From Pseudomonas sp. CAN1 (GTDB lineage Bacteria; Pseudomonadota; Gammaproteobacteria; Pseudomonadales; Pseudomonadaceae): a stretch of 64,000 bases of DNA. Position numbers and translations under genes: made by a program. The stretch is from assembly GCF_030462585.1 (NCBI RefSeq), contig NZ_JASMRU010000002.1, positions 124,001 to 188,000 on the forward strand, given 5' to 3'. The notes under the pieces were generated by a model that was given only the letters and a program-made list of their open reading frames with translations, searched no databases and was not told the origin of the DNA. Positions 37,216 through 46,421 of this stretch are shown here, piece by piece. Numbering within the stretch: position 1 is the first letter of the stretch; every line of letters begins with the position of its first letter.

Positions 37216-37292
37216 GTAGGAGCGAGCTTGCTCGCGAACGGGTATCCCGGCCACTTCGGCATAGGATGGTTCGCGAGCAAGCTCGCTCCTAC
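37216..37292. repeat. REP pair (head-to-head)
   Basis: Same GTAGGAGCGAGCTTGCTCGC core and inverted partner, separated by 31 nt. Lies between the oxidoreductase stop and the regulator start. Confidence 0.9.
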
Positions 37293-37303
37293 AAAAGCGC
37301 TGT

Positions 37304-39253
37304 TCAGATCGCCCACCCCGCCTTGAGCCCCTCGTAGATCGCTTCTTCCGCCGTGCGCGGCGCCAGGCAGTCGCCGATGCGGCGGACTTCGGCGAGGTCG
37401 GCGATCTCGCCGGCCAGTTCGTCCACCGGCTGGTGGCCCTGGCAGAGCACCAGGGTGTCGATGTTTTCCACCAGCATCGGCTCGCCGCTGGCGGTGTGCT
37501 GCAGGTAGACGGTGCTGTCGTCGACGCCGTACAGGCGGGCGTAGGGGGTGATGGTGATGCCCAGGCGGTGCAGCTCGCCGGCCATGTGGTCACGAACGTA
37601 GAGCGGCAGGCTCTCGCCGGCGTGGGTGCCGTTCACCGCCAGGTGCACCTGGTGGCCGTCGCGCACCAGGCGCTCGGCGATGCCGGGGGCGATCCAGTCG
37701 GCGCGCCAGTCGGTGACCAGCACCGAGCGGCCCAGCTTCACGTCGCCGCGCAGCACCTGCCAGGCGTCCACCACCTGCAGTTCGCCGGCTTCCTCGTAGG
37801 GCGGGCGATAGGGTTTGGCGCCGGTGGCGACTATCACCACGTCGGGGCGCTCCTGCTCGACCAATGCGCGGTCGACGCGGGTGTTGCGGCGTACTTCGAC
37901 GCCGGCCAGTTGCATCTCGCGTTGCAGGTTGGTGGAGGCACCACCGAACTCCGCGCGACGCGGCAGCAGTTGGGCGAGGTTGACCTGGCCGCCGAGCTGG
38001 GCACTGGCTTCACAAAGGGTGACTTGGTGGCCGCGCTGGGCCGCGACGGCAGCCGCCTTCATGCCCGCCGGCCCACCGCCGACCACCAGCACGCGCTTGC
38101 GCTGGGTGGCCATCTTGCGTTCGGAATAGATCAGCTCGCGGCCGGTTTCCGGGTGCTGGATGCAGGAGATCGGGTAGCCGCGGTGGAAGTGGCCGATGCA
38201 CGCCTGGTTGCAGGCGATGCAGGCGCGCACGTCCTCGACGTGGCCGCTTTCGGTCTTGCTCGGCATCTTCGGGTCGCAGATCAGCGCGCGGGTCATGCCG
38301 CAGACGTCGGCCTGGCCACGGGCGACGATCAGCTCGGCTTCCTGCGGCTGGTTGATGCGCCCGGTGACGAACAGCGGAATCTTCAGGTTGCGCTTGAAAG
38401 TGCCGGCCTCGTTGGCCAGGTAGGCCGCTTCGACGGCCATCGGCGGGACGATGTGGATGGCGCCGCCAAGCGACGCCGAGGTGCCGGCGACGATGTGCAC
38501 GTAGTCCAGCGAGTTCTGCAGGCCTTTCACGCCCTGCAGCGATTCGTCTTCGGTAAGGCCTTCGGGGTCGCGCTCATCGGCGGAGATGCGCAGGCCGATG
38601 ATGAAGTTTTCGTCGGTGGCGGCGCGCACGGCGGCGATCACTTCGCGGGTGAAGCGCAGGCGCGCGTCGAGGTCGCCGTTGTAGCCGTCGCTGCGGCGGT
38701 TCACCCGTGGGTTGAGGAACTGCGCTGGCAGGTAGCCGTGGCTGGCGACCACTTCCACGCCGTCGATGCCGGCGGTATGCAGGCGCCGTGCGGCGTCGGC
38801 GTAGCCCTGGATGATCTCGTCGATCATCGCCTGGCTCAGCTCGCGGGGCATCACCCGGAAACGTTCGTTGGGCGAGGCGGACGGCGCGTAGGCCACGGCC
38901 AGCAGGCCGTCGCTGGATTCCATGATCTCCCGGCCGGGGTGGAATACCTGGGACAGCACCACGGTGCCCTCCGCATGGCACGCCTCGGCGATGCGCCGGT
39001 AGCCGGGGATGCACTCGTCATCGGTGGCCATCAGCACGTGGGAGGTGTAGCGGGCGCTGTCGTGCACGCCAGCCACCTGTAGCACGATCAGGCCGACGCC
39101 GCCCTTGGCGCGGGCGGTGTGGTAGGCCACCAACTGGTCGTTGACCAGGTTGTCGGTGGGCATCGAGGTGTCGTGCCCGGTGGACATGATGCGGTTCTTC
39201 AGCTCCTTGCCACGGATGCGCAGCGGGCTGAACAGGTGGGGAAACTGGCTCAT
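37304..39253 (-). CDS. Old-yellow-enzyme/trimethylamine-dehydrogenase-like FMN-[4Fe-4S]-FAD oxidoreductase
   Basis: 649 residues. N-terminal FMN TIM barrel (LFSPLRIRGKELKNRIMSTGHDT; GRINQPQEAELIVARGQADVCGMTRALI), iron-sulfur motif CIACNQACIGHFHRGYPISC (C-x2-C-x3-C-x11-C) at about 345-365, then a dinucleotide-binding domain VLVVGGGPAGMKAAAVAAQRG from about 387. Same architecture as trimethylamine dehydrogenase, 2,4-dienoyl-CoA reductase and the demethylases DgcA/StcD; the ST(G/A)H start is closest to the demethylase branch. With a polyamine-type binding protein nearby, N-dealkylation or oxidation of an amine is inferred. Confidence 0.9.
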   Translation of the reverse strand: MSQFPHLFSPLRIRGKELKNRIMSTGHDTSMPTDNLVNDQLVAYHTARAKGGVGLIVLQVAGVHDSARYTSHVLMATDDECIPGYRRIAEACHAEGTVVLSQVFHPGREIMESSDGLLAVAYAPSASPNERFRVMPRELSQAMIDEIIQGYADAARRLHTAGIDGVEVVASHGYLPAQFLNPRVNRRSDGYNGDLDARLRFTREVIAAVRAATDENFIIGLRISADERDPEGLTEDESLQGVKGLQNSLDYVHIVAGTSASLGGAIHIVPPMAVEAAYLANEAGTFKRNLKIPLFVTGRINQPQEAELIVARGQADVCGMTRALICDPKMPSKTESGHVEDVRACIACNQACIGHFHRGYPISCIQHPETGRELIYSERKMATQRKRVLVVGGGPAGMKAAAVAAQRGHQVTLCEASAQLGGQVNLAQLLPRRAEFGGASTNLQREMQLAGVEVRRNTRVDRALVEQERPDVVIVATGAKPYRPPYEEAGELQVVDAWQVLRGDVKLGRSVLVTDWRADWIAPGIAERLVRDGHQVHLAVNGTHAGESLPLYVRDHMAGELHRLGITITPYARLYGVDDSTVYLQHTASGEPMLVENIDTLVLCQGHQPVDELAGEIADLAEVRRIGDCLAPRTAEEAIYEGLKAGWAI

Positions 39254-39326
39254 CGGGCAACTCCGGATTCTTGTTGTGGTGGTGCAGCGTTGAAACGCCG
39301 GCCGCGTCGGGCGGCCGGGGGCGAAC

Positions 39327-39677
39327 TCAGGCGTTGCGCGCCTGCCAGTCCACCGGGTAGAGCGCGTAGAACACGCAGGCTTTCTCGCCTTCGTAGGCCA
39401 GCGGGGTGCGTTCAGGGACCCAGATCACGTCGCCCGGCTTGGCGTCAATCACCTGGTCGGCCAGGCGCAGGCGGAAGTTGCCTTCCAGCACCACGATCAG
39501 CTCGTCGTAGAGCACCGTCCACTCGATGGACACACCGTCGAAGCGGGCCAGGCCCGCGCCCATGGTCTCGCTGTCCGCCGGGCCGATCAGCCGGCAGATG
39601 GCGGCGCGCTCAGGGTCTTGCCCGCCGTAGGGCTGGAACTGCAGGGCGGATTGCTGGAAGTGACGGACCTGGGACAC
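39327..39677 (-). CDS. Cupin-domain protein (EutQ-like)
   Basis: 116-residue single cupin: EWTVLYDELIVVLEGNFRLRLADQVIDAKPGDVIWVPERTPLAYEG, resembling the C-terminal cupin of the ethanolamine-utilization protein EutQ. GTG start supported by AGGAGAAG 7 nt upstream. Encoded upstream of the oxidoreductase on the same strand with a 73-nt gap, so probably the first gene of that operon. Role may be enzymatic or small-molecule binding; unknown. Confidence 0.86.
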   Translation of the reverse strand: MSQVRHFQQSALQFQPYGGQDPERAAICRLIGPADSETMGAGLARFDGVSIEWTVLYDELIVVLEGNFRLRLADQVIDAKPGDVIWVPERTPLAYEGEKACVFYALYPVDWQARNA

Positions 39678-40012
39678 GGCGGCTTCTCCTGATACGGAAA
39701 ATGTTGTTTAAGTTCTTCCTATGGAAATTTACCGCTAGTAAAAAATCAACTTGTTTTTTTAAAAGTGACTGGGTAGTTTCGATAGCGCACCCGGAGTACT
39801 CCGGGGCAACCGCGACGTGCTCCACAACAACTACAAGAGGAGAGGCGCATGAACCGTCCCGTACGGTCTCCCCTCGCCTGGCGGGCCCACCCGCTGGCAA
39901 TCGATTTCGCTCTGCCCTGCCTTCCTTGCAACGTTGTTTCGGCGCGCCCGTCCAGCGTGTGCGCGGCCATCCCGGCTGCGCCCATGGCCAACTACGACTG
40001 GGGGTATGCTCG
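39678..40012. promoter_or_regulatory. Divergent control region with operator-like palindromes
   Basis: Separates the minus-strand catabolic genes from the binding-protein gene. It holds an inverted repeat TTTAC-CGCTA-GTAAA (39728-39742), of the form bound by several XRE-cupin regulators, an AT-rich tract (39741-39764) and a perfect 16-bp palindrome CCCGGAGTACTCCGGG (39790-39805). From 39849 the region overlaps a possible 55-aa reading frame. Both palindromes lie where regulation of divergent promoters would be expected. Confidence 0.6.
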
Positions 40013-40016
40013 ATGA
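39849..40016 (+). CDS. Possible 55-residue small protein upstream of the binding-protein gene
   Basis: An ATG preceded at ideal spacing by AAGAGGAGAGG opens a 55-codon frame (MNRPVRSPLAWRAHPLAIDF... ending MANYDWGYAR). Its TGA overlaps the ATG of the binding protein as ATGA, the arrangement used for translational coupling. The binding-protein gene has a much weaker ribosome site of its own, which favours the small frame being translated. Third-position GC is about 75 percent, lower than surrounding genes, so conservation must decide. Contains three Cys, no transmembrane segment, no recognised family. Confidence 0.45.
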   Translation: MNRPVRSPLAWRAHPLAIDFALPCLPCNVVSARPSSVCAAIPAAPMANYDWGYAR

Positions 40017-41086
40017 CTTTCCACCGCAACACCTGCCACAAGCGCTCCTTCCTCAAGACCGCCGTCTCGCCCCTGCTGCTCGCCCTCGGGCTGAGCTGCG
40101 CCGCCGCCCAGGCTGCCGAGAACATGGTGGTGGTCGGTTACGGCGGCGCCGGGCAGAAGGCCCAGGACGCGGCCTTCTTCCAGCCATTTAGCAAGCAGTC
40201 CGGGGTTGGCGTGACCCAGACCGAGTACAACGGTGAAATGGCCCGTATCAAGGTGATGGCCGACACCGGCCATGCCGACTGGGACGTGGTGCAGATCGAA
40301 GGCCCGGACCTGGCCCGTGGCTGCGACGAGGGCCTGTTCGTGCCGCTGGACTGGCAGCAGATCGGCAACAAGGACCAACTGATCCCCAACGCCGCCAAGG
40401 ACTGCGGTTCCGCCGCTCTGGTCTGGGGCGTGGCCATCGCCTACGACGCCGATAAGCTGAAGCCGGCGCCGCAGTCCTGGGCGGATTTCTGGGACGTGAA
40501 GAAATTCCCCGGCAAGCGCGGCCTGCGCAAGCGCGCCATCTACAACCTGGAGTTCGCCCTGATGGCCGACGGCGTGAAGCCGGCGGACGTCTACAAGGAG
40601 CTGGGCACCAAGGCCGGGGTCGACCGGGCCTTCGCCAAGCTCGACCAGATCAAGCCCTACGTGCAGTGGTGGGAAGCCGGCGCGCAACCGCCGCAGTGGT
40701 TGGCCGCCGGTGACGTGGTGATGACCACCACCTACACCGGGCGCATCGCCGATGCCTTCAAGGCCGGGCGCAACCTGCAGCTGGTCTGGCCGGGCAGCCT
40801 GTACGGCATGGACTACTGGGCGATCATCAAGGGCTCCACGCACGTCGATGCGGCCAAGCGCTTCATCGCCTTCGCCAACGGCGCCGATGCGCAAGTCGAC
40901 TACGTGAAGCACATTGCGTATGGTCCGACCAACACGCAGGCCGCCGAACGCCTGCCGGCCGACCTCGCTGGCTGGGTGCCGACCTCGAAGCAGAACCTGC
41001 CCGTGGGCCTGGCGATGGACGACGAGTTCTGGGTTGACCACGGCGAGGAGCTGGAAGAACGCTTCAACGCCTGGGCCGCGCAATAA
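40013..41086 (+). CDS. ABC transporter substrate-binding protein, PotD-like (orphan)
   Basis: 357 residues with a signal peptide (basic MTFHRNTCHKRSFLK, hydrophobic core, cleavage after AQA near residue 34) and a type 2 periplasmic-binding fold: VVVGYGGAGQKAQDAAFFQPF, DWDVVQIEGPDLARGCDEG, LVWGVAIAYDADKL. Closest to the spermidine/putrescine-type family. No permease or ATPase gene is adjacent, so it must share a transporter or act as a sensor. ATG 40013 was chosen; the long upstream open frame belongs to antisense shadow. Followed by a strong terminator. Confidence 0.88.
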   Translation: MTFHRNTCHKRSFLKTAVSPLLLALGLSCAAAQAAENMVVVGYGGAGQKAQDAAFFQPFSKQSGVGVTQTEYNGEMARIKVMADTGHADWDVVQIEGPDLARGCDEGLFVPLDWQQIGNKDQLIPNAAKDCGSAALVWGVAIAYDADKLKPAPQSWADFWDVKKFPGKRGLRKRAIYNLEFALMADGVKPADVYKELGTKAGVDRAFAKLDQIKPYVQWWEAGAQPPQWLAAGDVVMTTTYTGRIADAFKAGRNLQLVWPGSLYGMDYWAIIKGSTHVDAAKRFIAFANGADAQVDYVKHIAYGPTNTQAAERLPADLAGWVPTSKQNLPVGLAMDDEFWVDHGEELEERFNAWAAQ

Positions 41087-41101
41087 CCGGGATGTGACCG
41101 T

Positions 41102-41131
41102 GGCGCCGGGGCAACTGCCCCGGCGCCTTTT
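41102..41131 (+). terminator. Strong intrinsic terminator between binding protein and aldolase
   Basis: GGCGCCGGGGC-AACT-GCCCCGGCGCC is a perfect 11-bp GC stem with a tetraloop followed at once by TTTT. It lies 15 nt after the binding-protein stop and ends 20 nt before the aldolase ATG. Confidence 0.88.
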
Positions 41132-41151
41132 GCCTTGAAGAGGAGAGCACC

Positions 41152-41946
41152 ATGACGTCGCTGCAGGCGCCGGCCCCGAGCCGCGCCACCTGTTCGCCCG
41201 AAGAATGGAAACTGCGCGAGGAGCTGGCGGCCTGTTATCGCCTGATCGCGCACTACCGCATGACCGACCTGATCTTCACCCACATCTCGGTGCGCATCCC
41301 CGGCCCCGAACACCATTTCCTGATCAACCCGTACGGGCTGATGTTCGACGAGATCACCGCGTCGAGCCTGGTGAAGATCGACCTGTCCGGCCATGCCGTG
41401 GAGCCGTCGCCGTACAAGGTCAACCCGGCCGGCTTCGTGATCCACAGCGCCATTCATGGCGCCCGCGAAGACGCGCAGTGCGTGCTGCACACCCACACCC
41501 GCGCCGGTTGTGCGGTGGCGGCGCAGGCCTGCGGGTTGCTGCCGCTGAACCAGATCTCCCTGGAGTTTTACGGGCGCATCGGCTACCACGACTACGAAGG
41601 CATCGCCCTGTCGATGGACGAGCAGGAGCGCCTGGTGCGCGACCTGGGTGACCACTACGGGCTGATGCTGCGCAACCATGGGCTGCTGACCGTGGGCCAG
41701 ACGGTGCAGCAGGCGTTCCTGCGCATGTACTACCTGGAGAAGGCCTGTGATATCCAGCTGGCGGCCCAGGCGGGCGGTGAGCTGGTGATTCCGCCGGATG
41801 AGGTGTGCCGTCACACCGAGCAACAGTTCAACGCCCCGGCAAGGCCGCTGGCGGAGGGGGAGTTGAGCGATCCGGATGGTTATGACCTGGCGTGGACGGC
41901 GTTGCTGAGGATGCTGGATCGGGTGTCGCCGGGGTATCGGGACTGA
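41152..41946 (+). CDS. Class II aldolase/adducin family protein
   Basis: 264 residues. Zinc-dependent aldolase fold: metal ligands in the HTHTRAG motif (near residue 113) and the LRNHGLLTVG segment (His near 180), with the family N-terminus LAACYRLIAHYRMTDLIFTHISVRIPG. No isomerase or kinase partner is adjacent. ATG follows AAGAGGAGAGC. Because the terminator ends 20 nt upstream, its expression depends on read-through or on a promoter overlapping the terminator. Substrate unknown. Confidence 0.9.
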   Translation: MTSLQAPAPSRATCSPEEWKLREELAACYRLIAHYRMTDLIFTHISVRIPGPEHHFLINPYGLMFDEITASSLVKIDLSGHAVEPSPYKVNPAGFVIHSAIHGAREDAQCVLHTHTRAGCAVAAQACGLLPLNQISLEFYGRIGYHDYEGIALSMDEQERLVRDLGDHYGLMLRNHGLLTVGQTVQQAFLRMYYLEKACDIQLAAQAGGELVIPPDEVCRHTEQQFNAPARPLAEGELSDPDGYDLAWTALLRMLDRVSPGYRD

Positions 41947-41980
41947 TCGGCGCCTTCAGCCTTCGCTGCGGTGCCCCCGT

Positions 41981-42005
41981 GTAGGAGCGGACCTTGTCCG
42001 CGAAA
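41981..42005. repeat. Single REP-like unit
   Basis: GTAGGAGCGGACCTTGTCCG then CGAAA, the GGACxxxGTCC subtype also seen at 24157 and 47844. Confidence 0.65.
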
Positions 42006-42070
42006 TCCCGCGCGGCGGAATCTGATGGCCTCGGCGTGATGCGAATGTCTTGGCTGGCAAGAAACGTAGG

Positions 42071-42096
42071 GCGTACAACCGTTCGCGGTTGTACGC
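42071..42096. repeat. Perfect inverted repeat with 10-bp arms
   Basis: GCGTACAACC, loop GTTCGC, GGTTGTACGC. The loop itself is GC-clamped. Similar GCGTACAAC hairpins occur as dispersed repeats in other Pseudomonas genomes, as far as I recall. No U-tract follows, so it is not a terminator. Confidence 0.7.
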
Positions 42097-42270
42097 CGAT
42101 GCTTCTGGATTGGGGGCTTCACCTTGCCTTCCTGTTGGACGTACAGCGCCGCTTCGGTGTGCGCGGGGAGATTTGGTTTCGCCTCTCGGCGAGTCACTTC
42201 TTCCAAACGCCGAAGAAGTAACCAAGAAGGCTTGCCCCTCCATCCGGTTTTTCGCCTAGGCGAAAAATTC

Positions 42271-42379
42271 CCTCGTTGAATCGAAGTTTCAGAGGCACGC
42301 CACGACGGGCCATCCCTGGCCCATCGTGGCTCTCGCGACATCCATGTCGCTCAACCCCTGAAACTCCGCTTCAACGAGG
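42271..42379. repeat. Structured element: three-way junction of nested inverted repeats
   Basis: Outer stem: 42271-42295 pairs with 42355-42379, 22 of 25 positions complementary. Inside are two side-by-side hairpins: 42300-42312 with 42317-42329 (12 of 13, loop TCCC), and GCGACAT-CC-ATGTCGC at 42335-42350 (perfect). Together they form a compact three-way junction as DNA cruciform or RNA on either strand. Covariation between arms cannot be judged from a single copy. Confidence 0.7.
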
Positions 42380-42487
42380 CCTCCTGAAAGGGGCCGTTCG
42401 GAGTGTGCTGGGGTTTCGCTGGAAGTCTCTGAAGAGCCAGAGCTAGAGCTGAATCAAGAGCGATGCTGTCTGTAATCGGCACCAAAG

Positions 42488-42514
42488 AAAAAGCCCCGCA
42501 TTGCGGGGCTTTTT
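42488..42514. terminator. Bidirectional intrinsic terminator of tolC
   Basis: AGCCCCGC-ATT-GCGGGGCT with five A on the left and five T on the right, so it can terminate on both strands. It lies 16 nt past the tolC stop on the minus strand and can also stop transcripts coming from the plus-strand aldolase side. Confidence 0.93.
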
Positions 42515-42529
42515 CGTGGGGCTGCTGGA

Positions 42530-43984
42530 TCAGTACTTGCCCTTGGAGTTCAGCTGCGCCTCGGCGGCCTTGGCCAGGTCCGGGGGGAGGAAGTCCTTGT
42601 CCGGGTTGTAGTCCGACTTGAGGTAGGCGCCCAGTGCCTCCAGGTCGGTCGGCGCGAGGGTGCCGGCGGTCTGCTTGAGGCTCAGGTTGTCGAGGATGTA
42701 GTCGTAGCGCGTGTTGTTGTAGTCGCGCACCGAGTTGTACAGCGAACGCTGGGCGTCCAGTACGTCGACGATGTTGCGGGTGCCGACCTGGTAGCCGATT
42801 TCGGTGGCTTCCAGCGAGCTCTGGTTGGAGATGATCGCCTGGCGGCGGGCCTTCACCTGCTCGACGTCGGTGTTCACCGCGCGGTGCTGGTTGCGGGCGT
42901 CCTGGACCACCTGGCGGCGCTGGCTTTCGCGCAGTTGCTCGCTCTGGTTCAGGCGCTGGTAGGCCTCGCGCACCTGGGAGCTGGTCAGGCCGCCGCTGTA
43001 GATCGGCACGTTCAGCTGCAGGCCGATCGTGCTCTGGTCGACGTACTTGCCGTAGTGCGGCTCGCCCGGCACGCCGGTGTTGGCGAAGCCCAGGGCGTCG
43101 TTGTCGCCCTTCTGGTACTGGGCTACGGCGTCGACGGTCGGCAGGTGGCCGGCCTTGCGCTGGCGCAGGGTCTCTTCGGCGGCGTCGACCGCGTAGTTGC
43201 TGGCCTGCAGGCGCAGGTTCTGTTGCACCGAGGTGTCCACCCAGGCCTTGGCGTCGTTGGGGATCGGCGCAACGACCGGCAGCGAGTGGAGGATGCCCTC
43301 GATGGAGCTGTATTCGCGGTTGGTCAGGGTGACCAGCGCCTGGAAGGCGTCATCCACCTGGCGTTCGGCGACGATCCGGTTGGCCCGCGCGGTGTCGTAG
43401 CCGGCCTGGGATTCGAGCACGTCGGTCTTGTCGGAGAGGCCGACGTCGAAGCGTTCGTTGGACTGGTCGAGCTGGCGCTTGAACGCCGCTTCCTCGGCCT
43501 TGCTGGCAGCCAGGTTGTCCTGGGCGCGGAGCACGCCGAAGTAGGTCTGCGCGGTCTGCAGGATCAGCTGCTGCTGGGTCGCGGAGAATTCCAGCTGGGC
43601 CTGTTCGGTGGTGTTTTCCGCAGCCTTGAGCTGGAACCAGCGATCGGCACGGAACAGCGGCTGGCTGAGGGTCGCCTGCACCAGCTGGGTGTTGCGGTTC
43701 AGCGTGGCGCTGGGGGTGTCCAGCGAGGTGCGGGTCGAGCCAGTGCTGGCGCCGGCATTGATCTGCGGCAGCAGGCCGGAGCGCGCCTGGGGTACGGCTT
43801 CCTTGCGCGCCATGTAGTCGGCCTGGGCGGCGGCGAGGTCGGCGTTGTTGTCGACAGCGTCCTTGTAGACGCTGATCAGGTCGGTCTTGGTGGGCAGAGG
43901 TGTAGCAGCCGGAGCGGGCTGTGCAGCCCAGGCAAAGCCTGTCGTTGCGGCAACAGCGACAGCCAGAGAGAGTCTGCGCAGCAT
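42530..43984 (-). CDS. tolC: TolC-family outer membrane channel
   Basis: 484 residues with a signal peptide (MLRRLSLAVAVAATTGFAWA, cleavage near AWA/AQP) and the two coiled-coil/beta-barrel repeats of outer membrane efflux proteins (OEP domains, SGLLPQINAG and QLNVPIYSGGLTSSQV regions). Forms the trimeric exit duct for type I secretion and tripartite efflux. ATG 43984 follows AGGACGAACGA; an upstream in-frame start would add 21 residues ahead of the signal peptide and is rejected. Confidence 0.96.
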   Translation of the reverse strand: MLRRLSLAVAVAATTGFAWAAQPAPAATPLPTKTDLISVYKDAVDNNADLAAAQADYMARKEAVPQARSGLLPQINAGASTGSTRTSLDTPSATLNRNTQLVQATLSQPLFRADRWFQLKAAENTTEQAQLEFSATQQQLILQTAQTYFGVLRAQDNLAASKAEEAAFKRQLDQSNERFDVGLSDKTDVLESQAGYDTARANRIVAERQVDDAFQALVTLTNREYSSIEGILHSLPVVAPIPNDAKAWVDTSVQQNLRLQASNYAVDAAEETLRQRKAGHLPTVDAVAQYQKGDNDALGFANTGVPGEPHYGKYVDQSTIGLQLNVPIYSGGLTSSQVREAYQRLNQSEQLRESQRRQVVQDARNQHRAVNTDVEQVKARRQAIISNQSSLEATEIGYQVGTRNIVDVLDAQRSLYNSVRDYNNTRYDYILDNLSLKQTAGTLAPTDLEALGAYLKSDYNPDKDFLPPDLAKAAEAQLNSKGKY

Positions 43985-44123
43985 TCGTTCGTCCTGGAAA
44001 GTGATGCGAGGTGGGGCAAGGCTACGGTCGCCGCCTGCGGCGGTCAAGGCACGTTCGTACGAGCCTTCCGAGGCAGGAGTGTAGCTGCCTGTAGGTTGCC
44101 GCGAAGAATTCTGTCAGACGGCG

Positions 44124-44153
44124 TTGGCTAATCCCTGTTCACTTGATTAGACT
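44124..44153 (+). promoter_or_regulatory. Promoter for thiC riboswitch transcript
   Basis: TTGGCT (44124-44129), 18-nt spacer, TAGACT (44148-44153). Expected start near 44160 coincides with the 5' end of the TPP aptamer. Confidence 0.6.
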
Positions 44154-44160
44154 GCGGGCG

Positions 44161-46258
<2,098 letters not shown>

Positions 46259-46298
46259 CCGGTCGTGCTCACCCTTGATGACAAGGGTGGGCAGACTT

Positions 46299-46376
46299 GT
46301 AGGAGCGAGCTTGCTCGCGAACAGCTTTGCAGCGGAGCCGCCGGCGGGCACCGTTCGCGAGCAAGCTCGCTCCTAC
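46299..46376. repeat. REP pair between thiC and cytX
   Basis: GTAGGAGCGAGCTTGCTCGC at 46299 with inverted partner ending 46376. Placed inside what is probably one thiamine transcript, it may stabilise the thiC part or reduce cytX expression. Confidence 0.9.
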
Positions 46377-46421
46377 GAAAAACAACAAAATCCACTCCAA
46401 CCTTCGAGCCCTGCACGCATC

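Larger units (their letters stand above)
41947..42487. other. Repeat-rich, gene-free stretch
   Basis: 541 bp without a credible gene. In order: a single REP-like unit (41981-42005), GCGTACAACC-GTTCGC-GGTTGTACGC (42071-42096), the perfect palindrome TTTTTCGCCTAGGCGAAAAA (42248-42267), and a nested three-stem structure (42271-42379). Short reading frames here cross the hairpins and have no ribosome site. From memory, P. aeruginosa has several catabolic genes at this place; here the interval looks like an accumulation of small repeat elements. Confidence 0.75.

Noticed and set aside
39119..40012. N-terminal extension of the binding protein
   Set aside because: Would place 298 residues before a clear signal peptide and overlap the cupin gene and the divergent promoter.
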